A DNA stretch of 64,000 nt from Burkholderia metallica (GTDB lineage Bacteria > Pseudomonadota > Gammaproteobacteria > Burkholderiales > Burkholderiaceae): positions 310,001 to 374,000 of the forward strand of contig NZ_CADFDB010000002.1 of NCBI RefSeq assembly GCF_902832845.1, written 5' to 3'. This document shows positions 1-7,349 of this stretch, piece by piece (position 1 is the first letter of the stretch; each line of letters starts with the position of its first letter). Both the position numbers and the translations under genes were made by a program. The notes below the pieces were generated by a model, which saw only the letters and a program-made list of their open reading frames with translations, was not told the origin of the DNA and made no database searches.

Positions 1-358
1 CGCGAGCGCCAGTCTGCGGCGGTCCGGTCGCCGGATCGTGGTAGCGGTAGCGGACGACACCGAGGCGGCAGTCTCGGATTTCGGCGATCATTCATCCGGT
101 CACGCCACCTTGACGACCCATTCGGCGATTACGTTGCTCTCGATCGAGACCATCAAGGCGGACATGGGCAGTCGCGTGCAGATCGATGCAATGAATCTGG
201 CGGAATACAGGAAGCTCCTGAAGCACCCCGACATGCCGGCGATGCTCGCGCCGCTCGATAATCCGAACCGACCGCTGCAACGCCGCGCGGCTGCCCCGCG
301 TAGCGAGCCGCGCACATTCCGCGCGGACACGGAAATTCCACACTCACACGAGCCTCGA
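1..358. other. Upstream stretch, open and coding-like but unrecognised
   Basis: The frame of the following PhzF gene stays open upward from base 38, and much of bases 38-290 has G/C-rich third positions as real genes here do. The encoded peptide includes LLSIETIKADMGSRVQIDA, which I cannot assign to a family. It has no PhzF homology and PhzF proteins begin near residue 108 of this open frame, so I treat it as either the tail of a degraded gene or chance openness. The window starts at base 1, so nothing can be said about what lies to the left. Confidence 0.35.
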
Positions 359-1216
359 ATGACCTCTTATGCCTTCCGCTTGCTGAACGTGTTCGCCGAA
401 TCGACGTTCGGCGGCAACCCGTTGTGCGTATTCGAAGATGCGCGTGGCATGGACGACGCGACCATGCGGGCACTCGCGGTGCAGTTCAACCTGTCGGAGA
501 CGACCTTCGTGCTGCCGTCGGAGCGTGCGCATGCGCGGGTTCGGATCTTCACGCCGGGTCACGAGATGGCGTTTGCGGGCCATCCGACGCTCGGCACCGC
601 GCAGGTCGTGCGCAGCCTGCTGGGTACGGGCGACCGGCTCGCGCTCGAATTCAAGGCCGGCGTGGTCGACGTCCTCGCGCAAGGCGACGTGTGGACGTTC
701 ACCGCGCCGCACGCAGGCATGCCGAAGACGGCGCCGTGCGCATTGTCCGATGCACGGATGGCGGCCCTGCTGGGGCTCGACGAAGGCGATCTGCTCGCGC
801 CGCCGCTCTGGGTCGACACCGGCGCCGACCAGTTGCTCGTCGCGCTCCGCGACCCCGCCGCCGTGCGCCGCGCGCAGCCTGACGGCGCAAGCGTCGACAC
901 CTGGCCGACGAGCAGCCTCGGCCGCAAGACCGCGTACGTGTTCGCGTTCGACGCCGAGCGGCCGGGGACGGTGGTGTCGCGCTACTTCTTCGTGAAGCAG
1001 GGCAGCGTGTCGGAAGACCCGGGCACCGGGTCCGCCTGTGCGAACCTGGGCGGATGGCTGCTGGCGATGAACCGCAGCCTGCCTGCCGCATTCCAGGTCG
1101 AACAGGGTGAAGCCATCGGCCGGCCTTGCCTGCTGCGGCTATCGGTCGACGCAGCCGGCACGATCGGCGTCGGCGGGCGCGTGATCGAACTCGGGCGCGG
1201 CGTGATCGACGTGTAA
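359..1216 (+). CDS. PhzF family isomerase/epimerase
   Basis: The protein (about 285 residues) belongs to the PhzF (phenazine biosynthesis-like) family, cytoplasmic isomerases with a diaminopimelate-epimerase fold. Visible family blocks are the N-terminal FGGNPLCVF, the segment NLSETTFV containing the catalytic glutamate, AFAGHPTLG, and the C-terminal SEDPGTGSACANLGG. The ATG at 359 was chosen because homology starts there (TSYAFRLLNVFAE) and length fits the family; the frame is open further upstream. The ribosome site is weak. It stands alone, ending before a leftward toxin-antitoxin pair, so its substrate is unknown. There is no phenazine cluster nearby, and most stand-alone PhzF homologues do not make phenazines. 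Confidence 0.88.
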   Translation: MTSYAFRLLNVFAESTFGGNPLCVFEDARGMDDATMRALAVQFNLSETTFVLPSERAHARVRIFTPGHEMAFAGHPTLGTAQVVRSLLGTGDRLALEFKAGVVDVLAQGDVWTFTAPHAGMPKTAPCALSDARMAALLGLDEGDLLAPPLWVDTGADQLLVALRDPAAVRRAQPDGASVDTWPTSSLGRKTAYVFAFDAERPGTVVSRYFFVKQGSVSEDPGTGSACANLGGWLLAMNRSLPAAFQVEQGEAIGRPCLLRLSVDAAGTIGVGGRVIELGRGVIDV

Positions 1217-1373
1217 CCCAGTTCGGTCGTCGCCGTGCGCGATGGCGAGCTGCGGATACGCGTCGCGCAAATGCGCGCCGATCGGCGTCAACTGGCGAAA
1301 GTTGCGCTCATCGATGAAAGCCGGCGCGTCGAGGTATTGCGGAATGCCATCGTGCACTCCGGTCAGGCTCAAG

Positions 1374-1399
1374 AGCGGCGGCCACGTCAGGCCGCCGCT
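1374..1399 (-). terminator. Hairpin enclosing the vapC stop codon
   Basis: Perfect 10-bp arms (agcggcggcc at 1374-1383, ggccgccgct at 1390-1399) flank a 6-base loop that carries the vapC stop codon. There is no T-run on the leftward strand, so this is at best a weak terminator or an mRNA-stabilising stem. Confidence 0.35.
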
Positions 1400-1803
1400 G
1401 CAGGCATCAGCACGGTCAGCCCAGGCAAATCCGCGAAATCCGCGGTGTTCAGCGTCATTAGCACGTAGCCGTGCTCGATTGCCTGCGCCGCGATCCACAG
1501 ATCGTTATAGCGCGGACGCGGCGAGCGGCCGGCTTGCTTGACGGCCGCTGCCAATACGCCGAACGCGGCCGCGGTGTGGCTCGTGACGTCGAGCACCGGC
1601 CGGCGCTCGAGCTGCCTCAGGTGTGCGGCCCGCCGCGCACGCTCAGCGGCGTCCGCGCATGCATGCACGCCGAATGCCAGTTCGCCGAGCGAGACCGTTG
1701 AGATGAACACCGGCGCGTCGCCGGCGGCGTCGATCACGGCGCGCGGCTCAACTGCACCACCCGCCAAGCCCACCCAAACGCAGCTGTCGATAATTACGCC
1801 CAC
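1387..1803 (-). CDS. vapC: VapC-type PIN-domain toxin
   Basis: This 138-residue protein fits a single PIN-domain ribonuclease, the toxin of VapBC pairs, which cleaves RNA when free of its antitoxin. The acidic metal-binding positions are visible: Asp in IIDSCVWVG near residue 6, Glu in SLGELAFGV near 41, Asp in RYNDLWIAA near 100, and Asp in NTADFADLPGL near the C-terminus. The start is GTG at 1803, overlapping the last codons of the antitoxin gene by 10 bases, which implies translational coupling. The pair forms a leftward two-gene operon behind a palindromic promoter region. Confidence 0.87.
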   Translation of the reverse strand: MGVIIDSCVWVGLAGGAVEPRAVIDAAGDAPVFISTVSLGELAFGVHACADAAERARRAAHLRQLERRPVLDVTSHTAAAFGVLAAAVKQAGRSPRPRYNDLWIAAQAIEHGYVLMTLNTADFADLPGLTVLMPAAAA

Positions 1804-2048
1804 GGGTCACGCACTCCGTCTTCGAAGCCAGTGCGGCTATCGCGCAGCCAGCGGGCCGCGTCCTCGGCGCCTAGCGTCTGCGGCAAGCCCTCGAGCGCCT
1901 GCGCCGCGTTCATGACGGGTTCGGCCGGCACCAGGCGAGCGATTACGGTCTGGTTACGTTCGACCACGACGGTTTCGCGACGCTGCGCGACCTGGTCGAG
2001 GATCTGGCGCGTGTTGCGTGCCAGCTCGGTTGCTGTAATGGTTGGCAT
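1794..2048 (-). CDS. Phd/YefM-type antitoxin paired with VapC
   Basis: The 84-residue product begins MPTITATELARNTRQILDQV, the typical N-terminus of Phd/YefM antitoxins. This part forms the DNA-binding dimer, and the C-terminal tail (GLPQTLGAEDAARWLRDSR) would cover the toxin active site. The ATG at 2048 is preceded by a good ribosome site (TCGGAGGTCGAC). An upstream in-frame start is possible but would run through the operator. Its stop overlaps the toxin start, and an inverted repeat lies directly upstream, so autoregulation by the antitoxin or complex is likely. Confidence 0.85.
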   Translation of the reverse strand: MPTITATELARNTRQILDQVAQRRETVVVERNQTVIARLVPAEPVMNAAQALEGLPQTLGAEDAARWLRDSRTGFEDGVRDPWA

Positions 2049-2069
2049 GTCGACCTCCGAGGGCTCTAG

Positions 2070-2097
2070 AATGCGTATTATACGTAATATACGCATT
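2070..2097 (-). promoter_or_regulatory. Toxin-antitoxin operator overlapping the -10 box
   Basis: Perfect 9-bp arms, aatgcgtat (2070-2078) and atacgcatt (2089-2097), surround a 10-bp centre. Read leftward, the centre and left arm contain TATAAT (complement of 2077-2082), a perfect -10 box placed suitably for transcript starts near 2070 and 22 bases upstream of the antitoxin ATG. Binding of the antitoxin complex here would block RNA polymerase. No clear -35 box is seen. Confidence 0.65.
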
Positions 2098-2159
2098 TTG
2101 CGCGGGGCGATGCAAAGAAAGCCGGTCCTTTGCAGGACGGGCAGAGTATTGCTTCCAAT

Positions 2160-2431
2160 GGTCGGTGAGCCAGCGGGCCGGGCAGATTTTTCTCGATGCC
2201 GATCTCGCGATCCTCGCGGCCGAGCCCGACCGGCTGCGCGATTACGACTGCGCGATCGCTCGCGAATGGGCGCAGGACCTCGATGCGCCGTCGGCCGGGT
2301 TCCGCACCGGCCGCAGGCAGGCGCTCGAACATCTGCGCGCGCAAGACCCGCTGTTTCACTCGGCTGAATTCGCGCCGCTCACGGCGCGCGCGCAACACAA
2401 TCTCGATACGCTGATCGCCAGCTACGCATGA
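2160..2431 (+). pseudogene. Remnant of HD-superfamily phosphohydrolase (COG4339-like)
   Basis: The frame encodes GQIFLDADLAILAAEPDRL followed by about 60 residues ending LTARAQHNLDTLIASYA. This resembles the C-terminal third of predicted metal-dependent HD phosphohydrolases, whose corresponding segment reads like DIDLxILG...RARxNLxR. The N-terminal two thirds with the HD metal motif are missing; upstream bases belong to the toxin-antitoxin promoter. It therefore looks like a gene truncated at its 5' end, perhaps by insertion of the toxin-antitoxin pair. Confidence 0.6.
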
Positions 2432-2514
2432 ACGCCGGGCGTGCGCACGAACGCGCTTTCAGGGCCGCCACCGGATCGAGCGAAAGCAAGGCTCCCGATG
2501 GCGCCGATCCGGTT

Positions 2515-3144
2515 TCAAACCGGAACGGTCATGTCCGCCCTGCCGTCCGTTCGTAACGAAAATGCCAACCCTGTCGCACTCGGAGCAATGGCCGAGATGG
2601 CCTTGTCCGGATCGACGACCCACATCAGGAGCCGCGTGACGTCGTCCGCACACTGGATCGGAAAAACCACCGCTTCGAGATGAGGGAGCGCGTTCACGAT
2701 CTCCCGCACCCGTTCCGGTTCGGCGTTCAGCGCCGTGACGATGCCGCTGTGCCCGTTGGCCCCGAACACGGATTCGAGCATCGGCAACAGCGCGTGCGCA
2801 TATCGTCCCTGCCGAAGATCGAGGACCGACGTATTCGCGCGCTTCCAGCGGTCGATCGAGTTCGTCGCGTGGGGCGCCGGGTTGGAAAAATGCGCAGTCA
2901 GCTCGAAATAGGCAAGCTGATGCGTCGGAGCGCCGCGCGGCGAGTATCCGCAACCGAGAGCCGCATCCGCCTTGATGAAATCGAGTGCCGAACTACCGTA
3001 GTACGCGCAGAAACCGGGAAGCGGCTTGCCGAACACCGAAGACAGATCGAGCCCGCCCCACGAGACGGGTTGACGCGGCATCGCATGCCATGGCCACCGA
3101 TACGTGCCGTACAGGCGCACTTTCGTTCTTTTGCGTATTTCCAT
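2515..3144 (-). CDS. Hypothetical protein, unrecognised
   Basis: A 209-residue soluble protein with no signal peptide or membrane segment. It starts MEIRKRTKVRLYGTYRWPW and has aromatic-rich segments (CAYYGSSALDF, QLAYFELTAHF). Codon choice is typical of coding DNA here, although the GC is slightly lower than in its neighbours. The ribosome site before the ATG at 3144 is poor. It reads leftward, 119 bases downstream of the SHMT-like gene, so it could be a distal member of that operon. I do not recognise a family and propose no function. Confidence 0.55.
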   Translation of the reverse strand: MEIRKRTKVRLYGTYRWPWHAMPRQPVSWGGLDLSSVFGKPLPGFCAYYGSSALDFIKADAALGCGYSPRGAPTHQLAYFELTAHFSNPAPHATNSIDRWKRANTSVLDLRQGRYAHALLPMLESVFGANGHSGIVTALNAEPERVREIVNALPHLEAVVFPIQCADDVTRLLMWVVDPDKAISAIAPSATGLAFSLRTDGRADMTVPV

Positions 3145-3263
3145 TCGGATTGCGAATCAGATTCCATTCCCACCTGTCGAGTGATCGCCGCCCGCAGAAT
3201 CGACGCACAACGCCGCTCACCCCGACGACGCGCCCGGACCGTACCCAGCGTGATCCACTCCGC

Positions 3264-4493
3264 TCATTGCCCCACCGGAAACTGCCTGCACAGCTCATGA
3301 ACCTCGTCGCGAGCACGCTCGACGATTTCGTCGCGCTGCGGCGCGCCGAGCACGTCGGCGATCAGGTGCGCGACGTGGGCAGCGTCCCGCGTCGTCAGTC
3401 CGCGTGCGGTCAGTGCCGCCACGCCGACACCGATTCCCGCATCGACGATCTGATCCTCGTCCGGCCGGTAGAGGCGGTAGCGGTCCGCGAGCACGTGCGC
3501 GGCCGCCAGTCGTTCGAGCGCGGCCGACGCACCGCCCGCCGGCCCGAGACCGCCGACGACGATCTGCCCGGACTCGCGGCTGTCCGTCCTGAAGCCGCGC
3601 TCGACGAGCACCGCGGACATCGCCCGGACGTTGTCGAGCATTTGCCGCTGGTACCGGCGAAACGGTTCGGCGAACGCCTCGTGAAACGCAACCGCCTTCG
3701 CCGCGAGCGCGACGAGCGTGTCGTTTCCCACGACGAGCGCGCGCTCGACGTGCGGCTCGAAGCGGGCCTGCGCGAGCACGAGCCCGCCGCGCGGCCCGCG
3801 CAGCGTGCCGTTCGTCGCCATCGACACGAAATCGGCATACGGCACCGGCGACTGCAGGATCCCCGCCGCGACGGGCCCCGCGAAGTGACCGAGATCGACC
3901 GTGAAATACGCGCCGCCGTCATGCGCGACGACCGCGAGCGGCGCCCAGTCGTCCAGCCCCCAGTTGGCCGTGACGGTCGCGCGAACGACTCGCGGCGCGA
4001 CCGTCTGCACATGCCACGCGAGCGCGGCGCAATCGATCTGGCCGCGTCCGTCGCCGATCCAGCAGCCGGCCAGCGGGTCGAGGTGCCCGAGCGCGTTCAC
4101 GCGCGAGATCCGCAGCGTCGGCCGCCCGCGCGAGGCCGACACGTCGAGCACCGCGTCGCCGCAACGCAGTGTCGCGTGCTGCACCACGACGCCCGCCTGC
4201 GAGCCGGACATCGGCAGCGCATTCGCATACTCGGCACCGAACAGCCGGCACGCGCGCCGGGCCGCGACCTGCTGCACGGTGTCGACGACCGAGCGCATGT
4301 CGTCCGGGTCGCCCGGATTCACCGGCGTCGCGCGCCACGCGAGACTGGCTGTCGCCGCGGCGAACTGCGCCTCGAACACGGCCTCGCTCAGATAATTGAG
4401 CGCGATCTCCAGATGCAGGCAGTTGTCCTGGCGCGTGCGTTCGCGCCATAGCTGAAATGCGATGGTCGGGTCGCTGGTCTGAAGATGCCTCAC
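3264..4493 (-). CDS. SHMT-like PLP-fold protein lacking the catalytic lysine
   Basis: The 409-residue protein is related over its whole length to serine hydroxymethyltransferase (about 417 residues in GlyA). Recognisable blocks are LFGAEYANALPMSGSQAG, FTVDLGHFAGPVAAG (keeping the Asp and His near the cofactor) and TLRGPRGGLVLAQA. At the PLP-lysine position the motif reads SMATNGTLRGPRGG instead of TTTTHKTLRGPRGG, so residue 229, the usual Schiff-base lysine, is glycine. The SEN motif and tyrosine/glycine-rich loop are also altered. It is therefore unlikely to be a normal SHMT; it may bind a preformed PLP adduct or act structurally. Start GTG 4493 has GGAG six bases upstream; it lies 20 bases behind lysE as the last gene of the operon. 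Confidence 0.8.
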   Translation of the reverse strand: MRHLQTSDPTIAFQLWRERTRQDNCLHLEIALNYLSEAVFEAQFAAATASLAWRATPVNPGDPDDMRSVVDTVQQVAARRACRLFGAEYANALPMSGSQAGVVVQHATLRCGDAVLDVSASRGRPTLRISRVNALGHLDPLAGCWIGDGRGQIDCAALAWHVQTVAPRVVRATVTANWGLDDWAPLAVVAHDGGAYFTVDLGHFAGPVAAGILQSPVPYADFVSMATNGTLRGPRGGLVLAQARFEPHVERALVVGNDTLVALAAKAVAFHEAFAEPFRRYQRQMLDNVRAMSAVLVERGFRTDSRESGQIVVGGLGPAGGASAALERLAAAHVLADRYRLYRPDEDQIVDAGIGVGVAALTARGLTTRDAAHVAHLIADVLGAPQRDEIVERARDEVHELCRQFPVGQ

Positions 4494-4513
4494 GCGGCGC
4501 TCCGCCGGAGACG

Positions 4514-5149
4514 CTAGGCGAGCGAGCGGATGAAGCCCGCCGCGAGCACGCAGTAGAACAGCCCGCAGAAGAGCCCGAACGGCTTGCGTGTGCGCGTGAA
4601 GAACGGCCCCGCCGAATGCGACGAGAACGCAAGCGCATACGTCGTGAACACGATGAAGCCGAGCACCGCGCAACCGGCGACGAGCACGAAGCTCGTCCAC
4701 GCCGGCGAGTTCGCAGACAGCCCGAGCGTCGTCACGGTCAGCCACGTCAGAATCGCTTTCGGGTTCGTGAGGTGGATGCCGAGCCCCTGCAGATAGAACA
4801 CCGCCAGGCTGCCGCGCCGCGCCTGCGCGCCCGCCTTCAGCGGGTCACGCGACGAATACGCGGTGCGGATCGCCTTGTACGCGAGCCACAGCAAGTAGAG
4901 GGCGCCGAGGATCTTGAGCCACGTGAGCAGCGGCCGGTACGACAACAGCATCGCGGACACGCCGGCCGCCGCCGTCACGCCCCAGCAGAGCGAGCCGGAA
5001 ATCACGCCGGCCGCCATCGCCAGACCGGGCGTGCGTCCGTAGTTGAGCGACGCGTTCGCGATCGACAGGTTGCCCGGCCCCGGCGTCGCCGTGCCGATCA
5101 GGTAGACGGCGAACGCGACGCCGAAGTTGGAGAAATGCGCGAGATTCAT
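4514..5149 (-). CDS. LysE/RhtB family amino-acid exporter
   Basis: A 211-residue inner-membrane protein with about six hydrophobic segments. It carries the LysE/RhtB signature GTATPGPGNLSIANASLNYG near residue 20 and the later HLTNPKAILTW block. The family exports amino acids and their analogues. It sits between the formyltransferase and the SHMT-like gene in the leftward operon and is one of two LysE proteins in the cluster, which suggests release of, or self-protection from, an amino-acid product. The ATG at 5149 lies 55 bases after the formyltransferase stop. The substrate cannot be read from sequence. Confidence 0.9.
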   Translation of the reverse strand: MNLAHFSNFGVAFAVYLIGTATPGPGNLSIANASLNYGRTPGLAMAAGVISGSLCWGVTAAAGVSAMLLSYRPLLTWLKILGALYLLWLAYKAIRTAYSSRDPLKAGAQARRGSLAVFYLQGLGIHLTNPKAILTWLTVTTLGLSANSPAWTSFVLVAGCAVLGFIVFTTYALAFSSHSAGPFFTRTRKPFGLFCGLFYCVLAAGFIRSLA

Positions 5150-5204
5150 CTGGGTATCCTGTGCCGGTCGGGACGCGCGGCCGTCTCGCCGCGCGTCGTC
5201 ATGC

Positions 5205-5804
5205 TTATCTGAAACAACGGTGATCGGGCTCTTCCTGCCGGATCTTGTCCATCCATCCCTGCAGCTCGCCCTGCCGGTACAGGCGCTCGCCCCAGCGTTC
5301 GGTCGACTGCGGCAACGCGCGGCCCGGCACGATGTAGTCCGTGACGAGCTCGATGAACTGCTGCAGGCAGTACGCGCCGACATGCAGCCGGAGCGACGAC
5401 GCGGTTTCCGCCTGCGCGACGTTGAAGCGCGCGACGTTGATGATCTGCCCGCTGTCCACCGACGGCGCGAGATGGTGGCAGGTCGAGCCGTAAGTCTCGT
5501 CGCCGTAGTAGATCGCGTAGTGCTGGCTGCCGAGCCCGCGATACTTCGGCGGCGCCGGATGGAAGTTGATCGCTCCCTTGCGGGCCCGCGAGTAGATCTC
5601 CTTCGGGAAGATGAAGTCGCCCCGGTACGAGATGATCCAGTCGCCTTCCCAGTCGCGCAGGTGGTGCGGATACGGGTCGCCCGGATCCCAGCGGAACACC
5701 TCGACGTCGGAGAACACCGTCTTCGCAAATTCGACGCCCAGATCGCACCAGTTCATCGTGCAGACCGACAGCAGGACCTTGTCCCGGCACGGTTCGTTCG
5801 ACAT
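5205..5804 (-). CDS. Methionyl-tRNA formyltransferase-like formyltransferase
   Basis: The 199-residue protein has the formyl-transferase Rossmann-type domain without the C-terminal tRNA-binding domain of Fmt. The catalytic Asn-x-His is present in AINFHPAPPKYRGLGSQHY, and the distal Asp in APSVDSGQII matches the Asp-x-Gly element. It probably transfers a formyl group from 10-formyl-tetrahydrofolate to an amine or aminooxy nitrogen of a small molecule. The ATG at 5804 follows a strong GGGAGG site. It lies between the amidohydrolase-like and lysE genes. Formylation is an expected step for formylaminooxyvinylglycine-type products, which supports the pathway assignment, but the acceptor is inferred. 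Confidence 0.87.
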   Translation of the reverse strand: MSNEPCRDKVLLSVCTMNWCDLGVEFAKTVFSDVEVFRWDPGDPYPHHLRDWEGDWIISYRGDFIFPKEIYSRARKGAINFHPAPPKYRGLGSQHYAIYYGDETYGSTCHHLAPSVDSGQIINVARFNVAQAETASSLRLHVGAYCLQQFIELVTDYIVPGRALPQSTERWGERLYRQGELQGWMDKIRQEEPDHRCFR

Positions 5805-5836
5805 CGGACACCCTCCCTCAAACGGTGAAAAAACGA

Positions 5837-7066
5837 TCAGCGTGCAAAGCGGATCGCGAAATCGTCGGCGGACGGCCCGCCGGGCGCATACGCGGCGGCC
5901 GGCGGCGCGCCGATGGCCCATTCGCCGTCGACGAGCACGGCGGCCGGCCTCGTGTGCGCGACCAGCTCGAGAAACGCCGCGGCGTCGAAGGCGGCCGGGC
6001 GCTCGCGCACGGCGGGCGGCCGGTCGTACAGCAGCAGGTCGGCACGCTGTCCGGTCGCCACGCGGCCGGCGTCGGCCAGCCCGAGCGCGCGTGCGCCCTT
6101 CCACGTCAGGCTGTCGACCAGTTCGGCGGCCGCATCCCGCGCGCGCCACGCGGCCGATGCGGCCCGACGTTCGCGGCGGCGCACGTCGAGCCACGCATCG
6201 AAGCCCGCGTCGGCGCCCGACCACGCGAGCACGGCCGCCTCGCCGCCCTGCGCGGGCGTGGCGCCGACCACGTGTGCGCCGCTCGCGCGCAGCATGCTGC
6301 GCTCGTGACTGCCGAGCGGCGTGGCCGGATAGGCCAGCACATGCGAATCGAGCGCATCGAGGCTGCGCAACAGCGCGACACCGGAGCAGCCGTACGCGTC
6401 GCGGAACTGCGACGCATATTCGCCGCCGCCGTCGATGCGCACCGCGAAACGGCCGCCGCGTCGGCGCGCCGCCTCGTGCAGCGCGAGGACGAGACGCGGC
6501 GATGCCGCGAGCTGCGAGCCGATCGCCGGCGCGACGACCACGCGCGCGCGCGCTTCGTCGGCGGCCTGCAGCGCCCGTGCGTATTCGAGCAGACAGCCGT
6601 CGACGCTGCGGATCGGCGGCCCGTCGCCGGGGCCGACCCAACGATCGGTGAGCGTCGCGAACAGCACGACGCGGCCGCCGGCCCGCATCGCGCGCGGCAG
6701 GTCGCCCGCGACGTCCGCCGTCAGGCAACCGGTCAACGTGATGCCGCGCGCCAGCGAACGCGACAGCGCGTCGCCGGGCAGCGCGTCGGCCTGCGCGCCG
6801 CCCGTCGCGGGGAACACGCCGGCAAGCCCCGGCGCGCACAGAAGCCCGCTCGCGTCGATGCGCCGCGACACGCGCGCGGCACCCGCCGGCACGACCGCGA
6901 CGATCTCGCCGGCCGCGATCTCGACGTCGGCCTGGCGCAGCACGTGGGCGCGGCTGTCGAATACGAGCGCGTTGACGAGCGCCCACGCATCGTCGTCGCG
7001 CGGTGCCGGCGCCACGGGCGGCAACGCCCGCGCCGGTGTAACGATCAGTGATTCCGCATGCATCAT
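5837..7066 (-). CDS. Amidohydrolase-superfamily protein without metal motif
   Basis: A 409-residue protein with the amidohydrolase layout. It has an N-terminal beta domain (ADVEIAAGEIVAVVPAGAAR, IDASGLLCAPG), a central barrel, and a C-terminal return of the beta domain (ALGLADAGRVATGQRADLLL, AAVLVDGEWAIG). Where active members read PGFVNAHTH, this one reads PGLAGVFPATGG, so the metal-binding His-x-His is gone. The later barrel histidines are also not evident (LAYPATPLGSHE). It is probably not a metal-dependent hydrolase and may be a scaffold or an altered enzyme. The start ATG (7064-7066) overlaps the stop of the 79-residue gene as ATGA, indicating translational coupling; a second ATG follows immediately. 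Confidence 0.75.
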   Translation of the reverse strand: MMHAESLIVTPARALPPVAPAPRDDDAWALVNALVFDSRAHVLRQADVEIAAGEIVAVVPAGAARVSRRIDASGLLCAPGLAGVFPATGGAQADALPGDALSRSLARGITLTGCLTADVAGDLPRAMRAGGRVVLFATLTDRWVGPGDGPPIRSVDGCLLEYARALQAADEARARVVVAPAIGSQLAASPRLVLALHEAARRRGGRFAVRIDGGGEYASQFRDAYGCSGVALLRSLDALDSHVLAYPATPLGSHERSMLRASGAHVVGATPAQGGEAAVLAWSGADAGFDAWLDVRRRERRAASAAWRARDAAAELVDSLTWKGARALGLADAGRVATGQRADLLLYDRPPAVRERPAAFDAAAFLELVAHTRPAAVLVDGEWAIGAPPAAAYAPGGPSADDFAIRFAR

Positions 7067-7302
7067 GCGTCCTCCGTTGCAGCGAGCGTCAGCAGGCCGC
7101 GCAGCCGGCACGCGCCGTCGCCGCCCCGCGCGAGCAGGTCGACGACGCGCGGCAGCACGTCGCGCGTGCGCCGTGCGCCGCTCGCCGGATAGCACACGTA
7201 GCAGCGCCGGTCCGAGTAGAACAGGTAGCCGTGCGACGGCAGCCGCTCGAAATCCGCGTGCTCCAGCACCCATCCGTCCAGTTCATCCGCTTGCAGTTTC
7301 AT
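7063..7302 (-). CDS. Small unrecognised protein (79 aa) coupled to amidohydrolase-like gene
   Basis: The product begins MKLQADELDGWVLEHADFER and contains the cysteine/aromatic patch LFYSDRRCYVCYPASG. No membrane segment or known domain is seen. The ATG at 7302 has a GGGAGA ribosome site. The stop overlaps the next gene's start by four bases (ATGA), so the two proteins are probably made in fixed ratio and may interact. Its position between the aminotransferase and the amidohydrolase-like gene, with tight coupling, supports it as a real gene. Confidence 0.75.
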   Translation of the reverse strand: MKLQADELDGWVLEHADFERLPSHGYLFYSDRRCYVCYPASGARRTRDVLPRVVDLLARGGDGACRLRGLLTLAATEDA

Positions 7303-7349
7303 CGCGTCGTCTCCCGTTCCGCGCGCGAATCCTTCGTGCAGGCCGTGCG

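Noticed and set aside
1217-1386. Leftward peptide segment VHDGIPQYLDAPAFIDERNF between PhzF and vapC
   Set aside because: It looks protein-like and could be a gene remnant, but I cannot name a family and it lacks its own start and ribosome site.
2985-4451. Long open frame on the + strand opposite the SHMT-like gene
   Set aside because: High-GC antisense openness; arginine/alanine-rich nonsense composition and no domain, while the opposite strand has clear homology.
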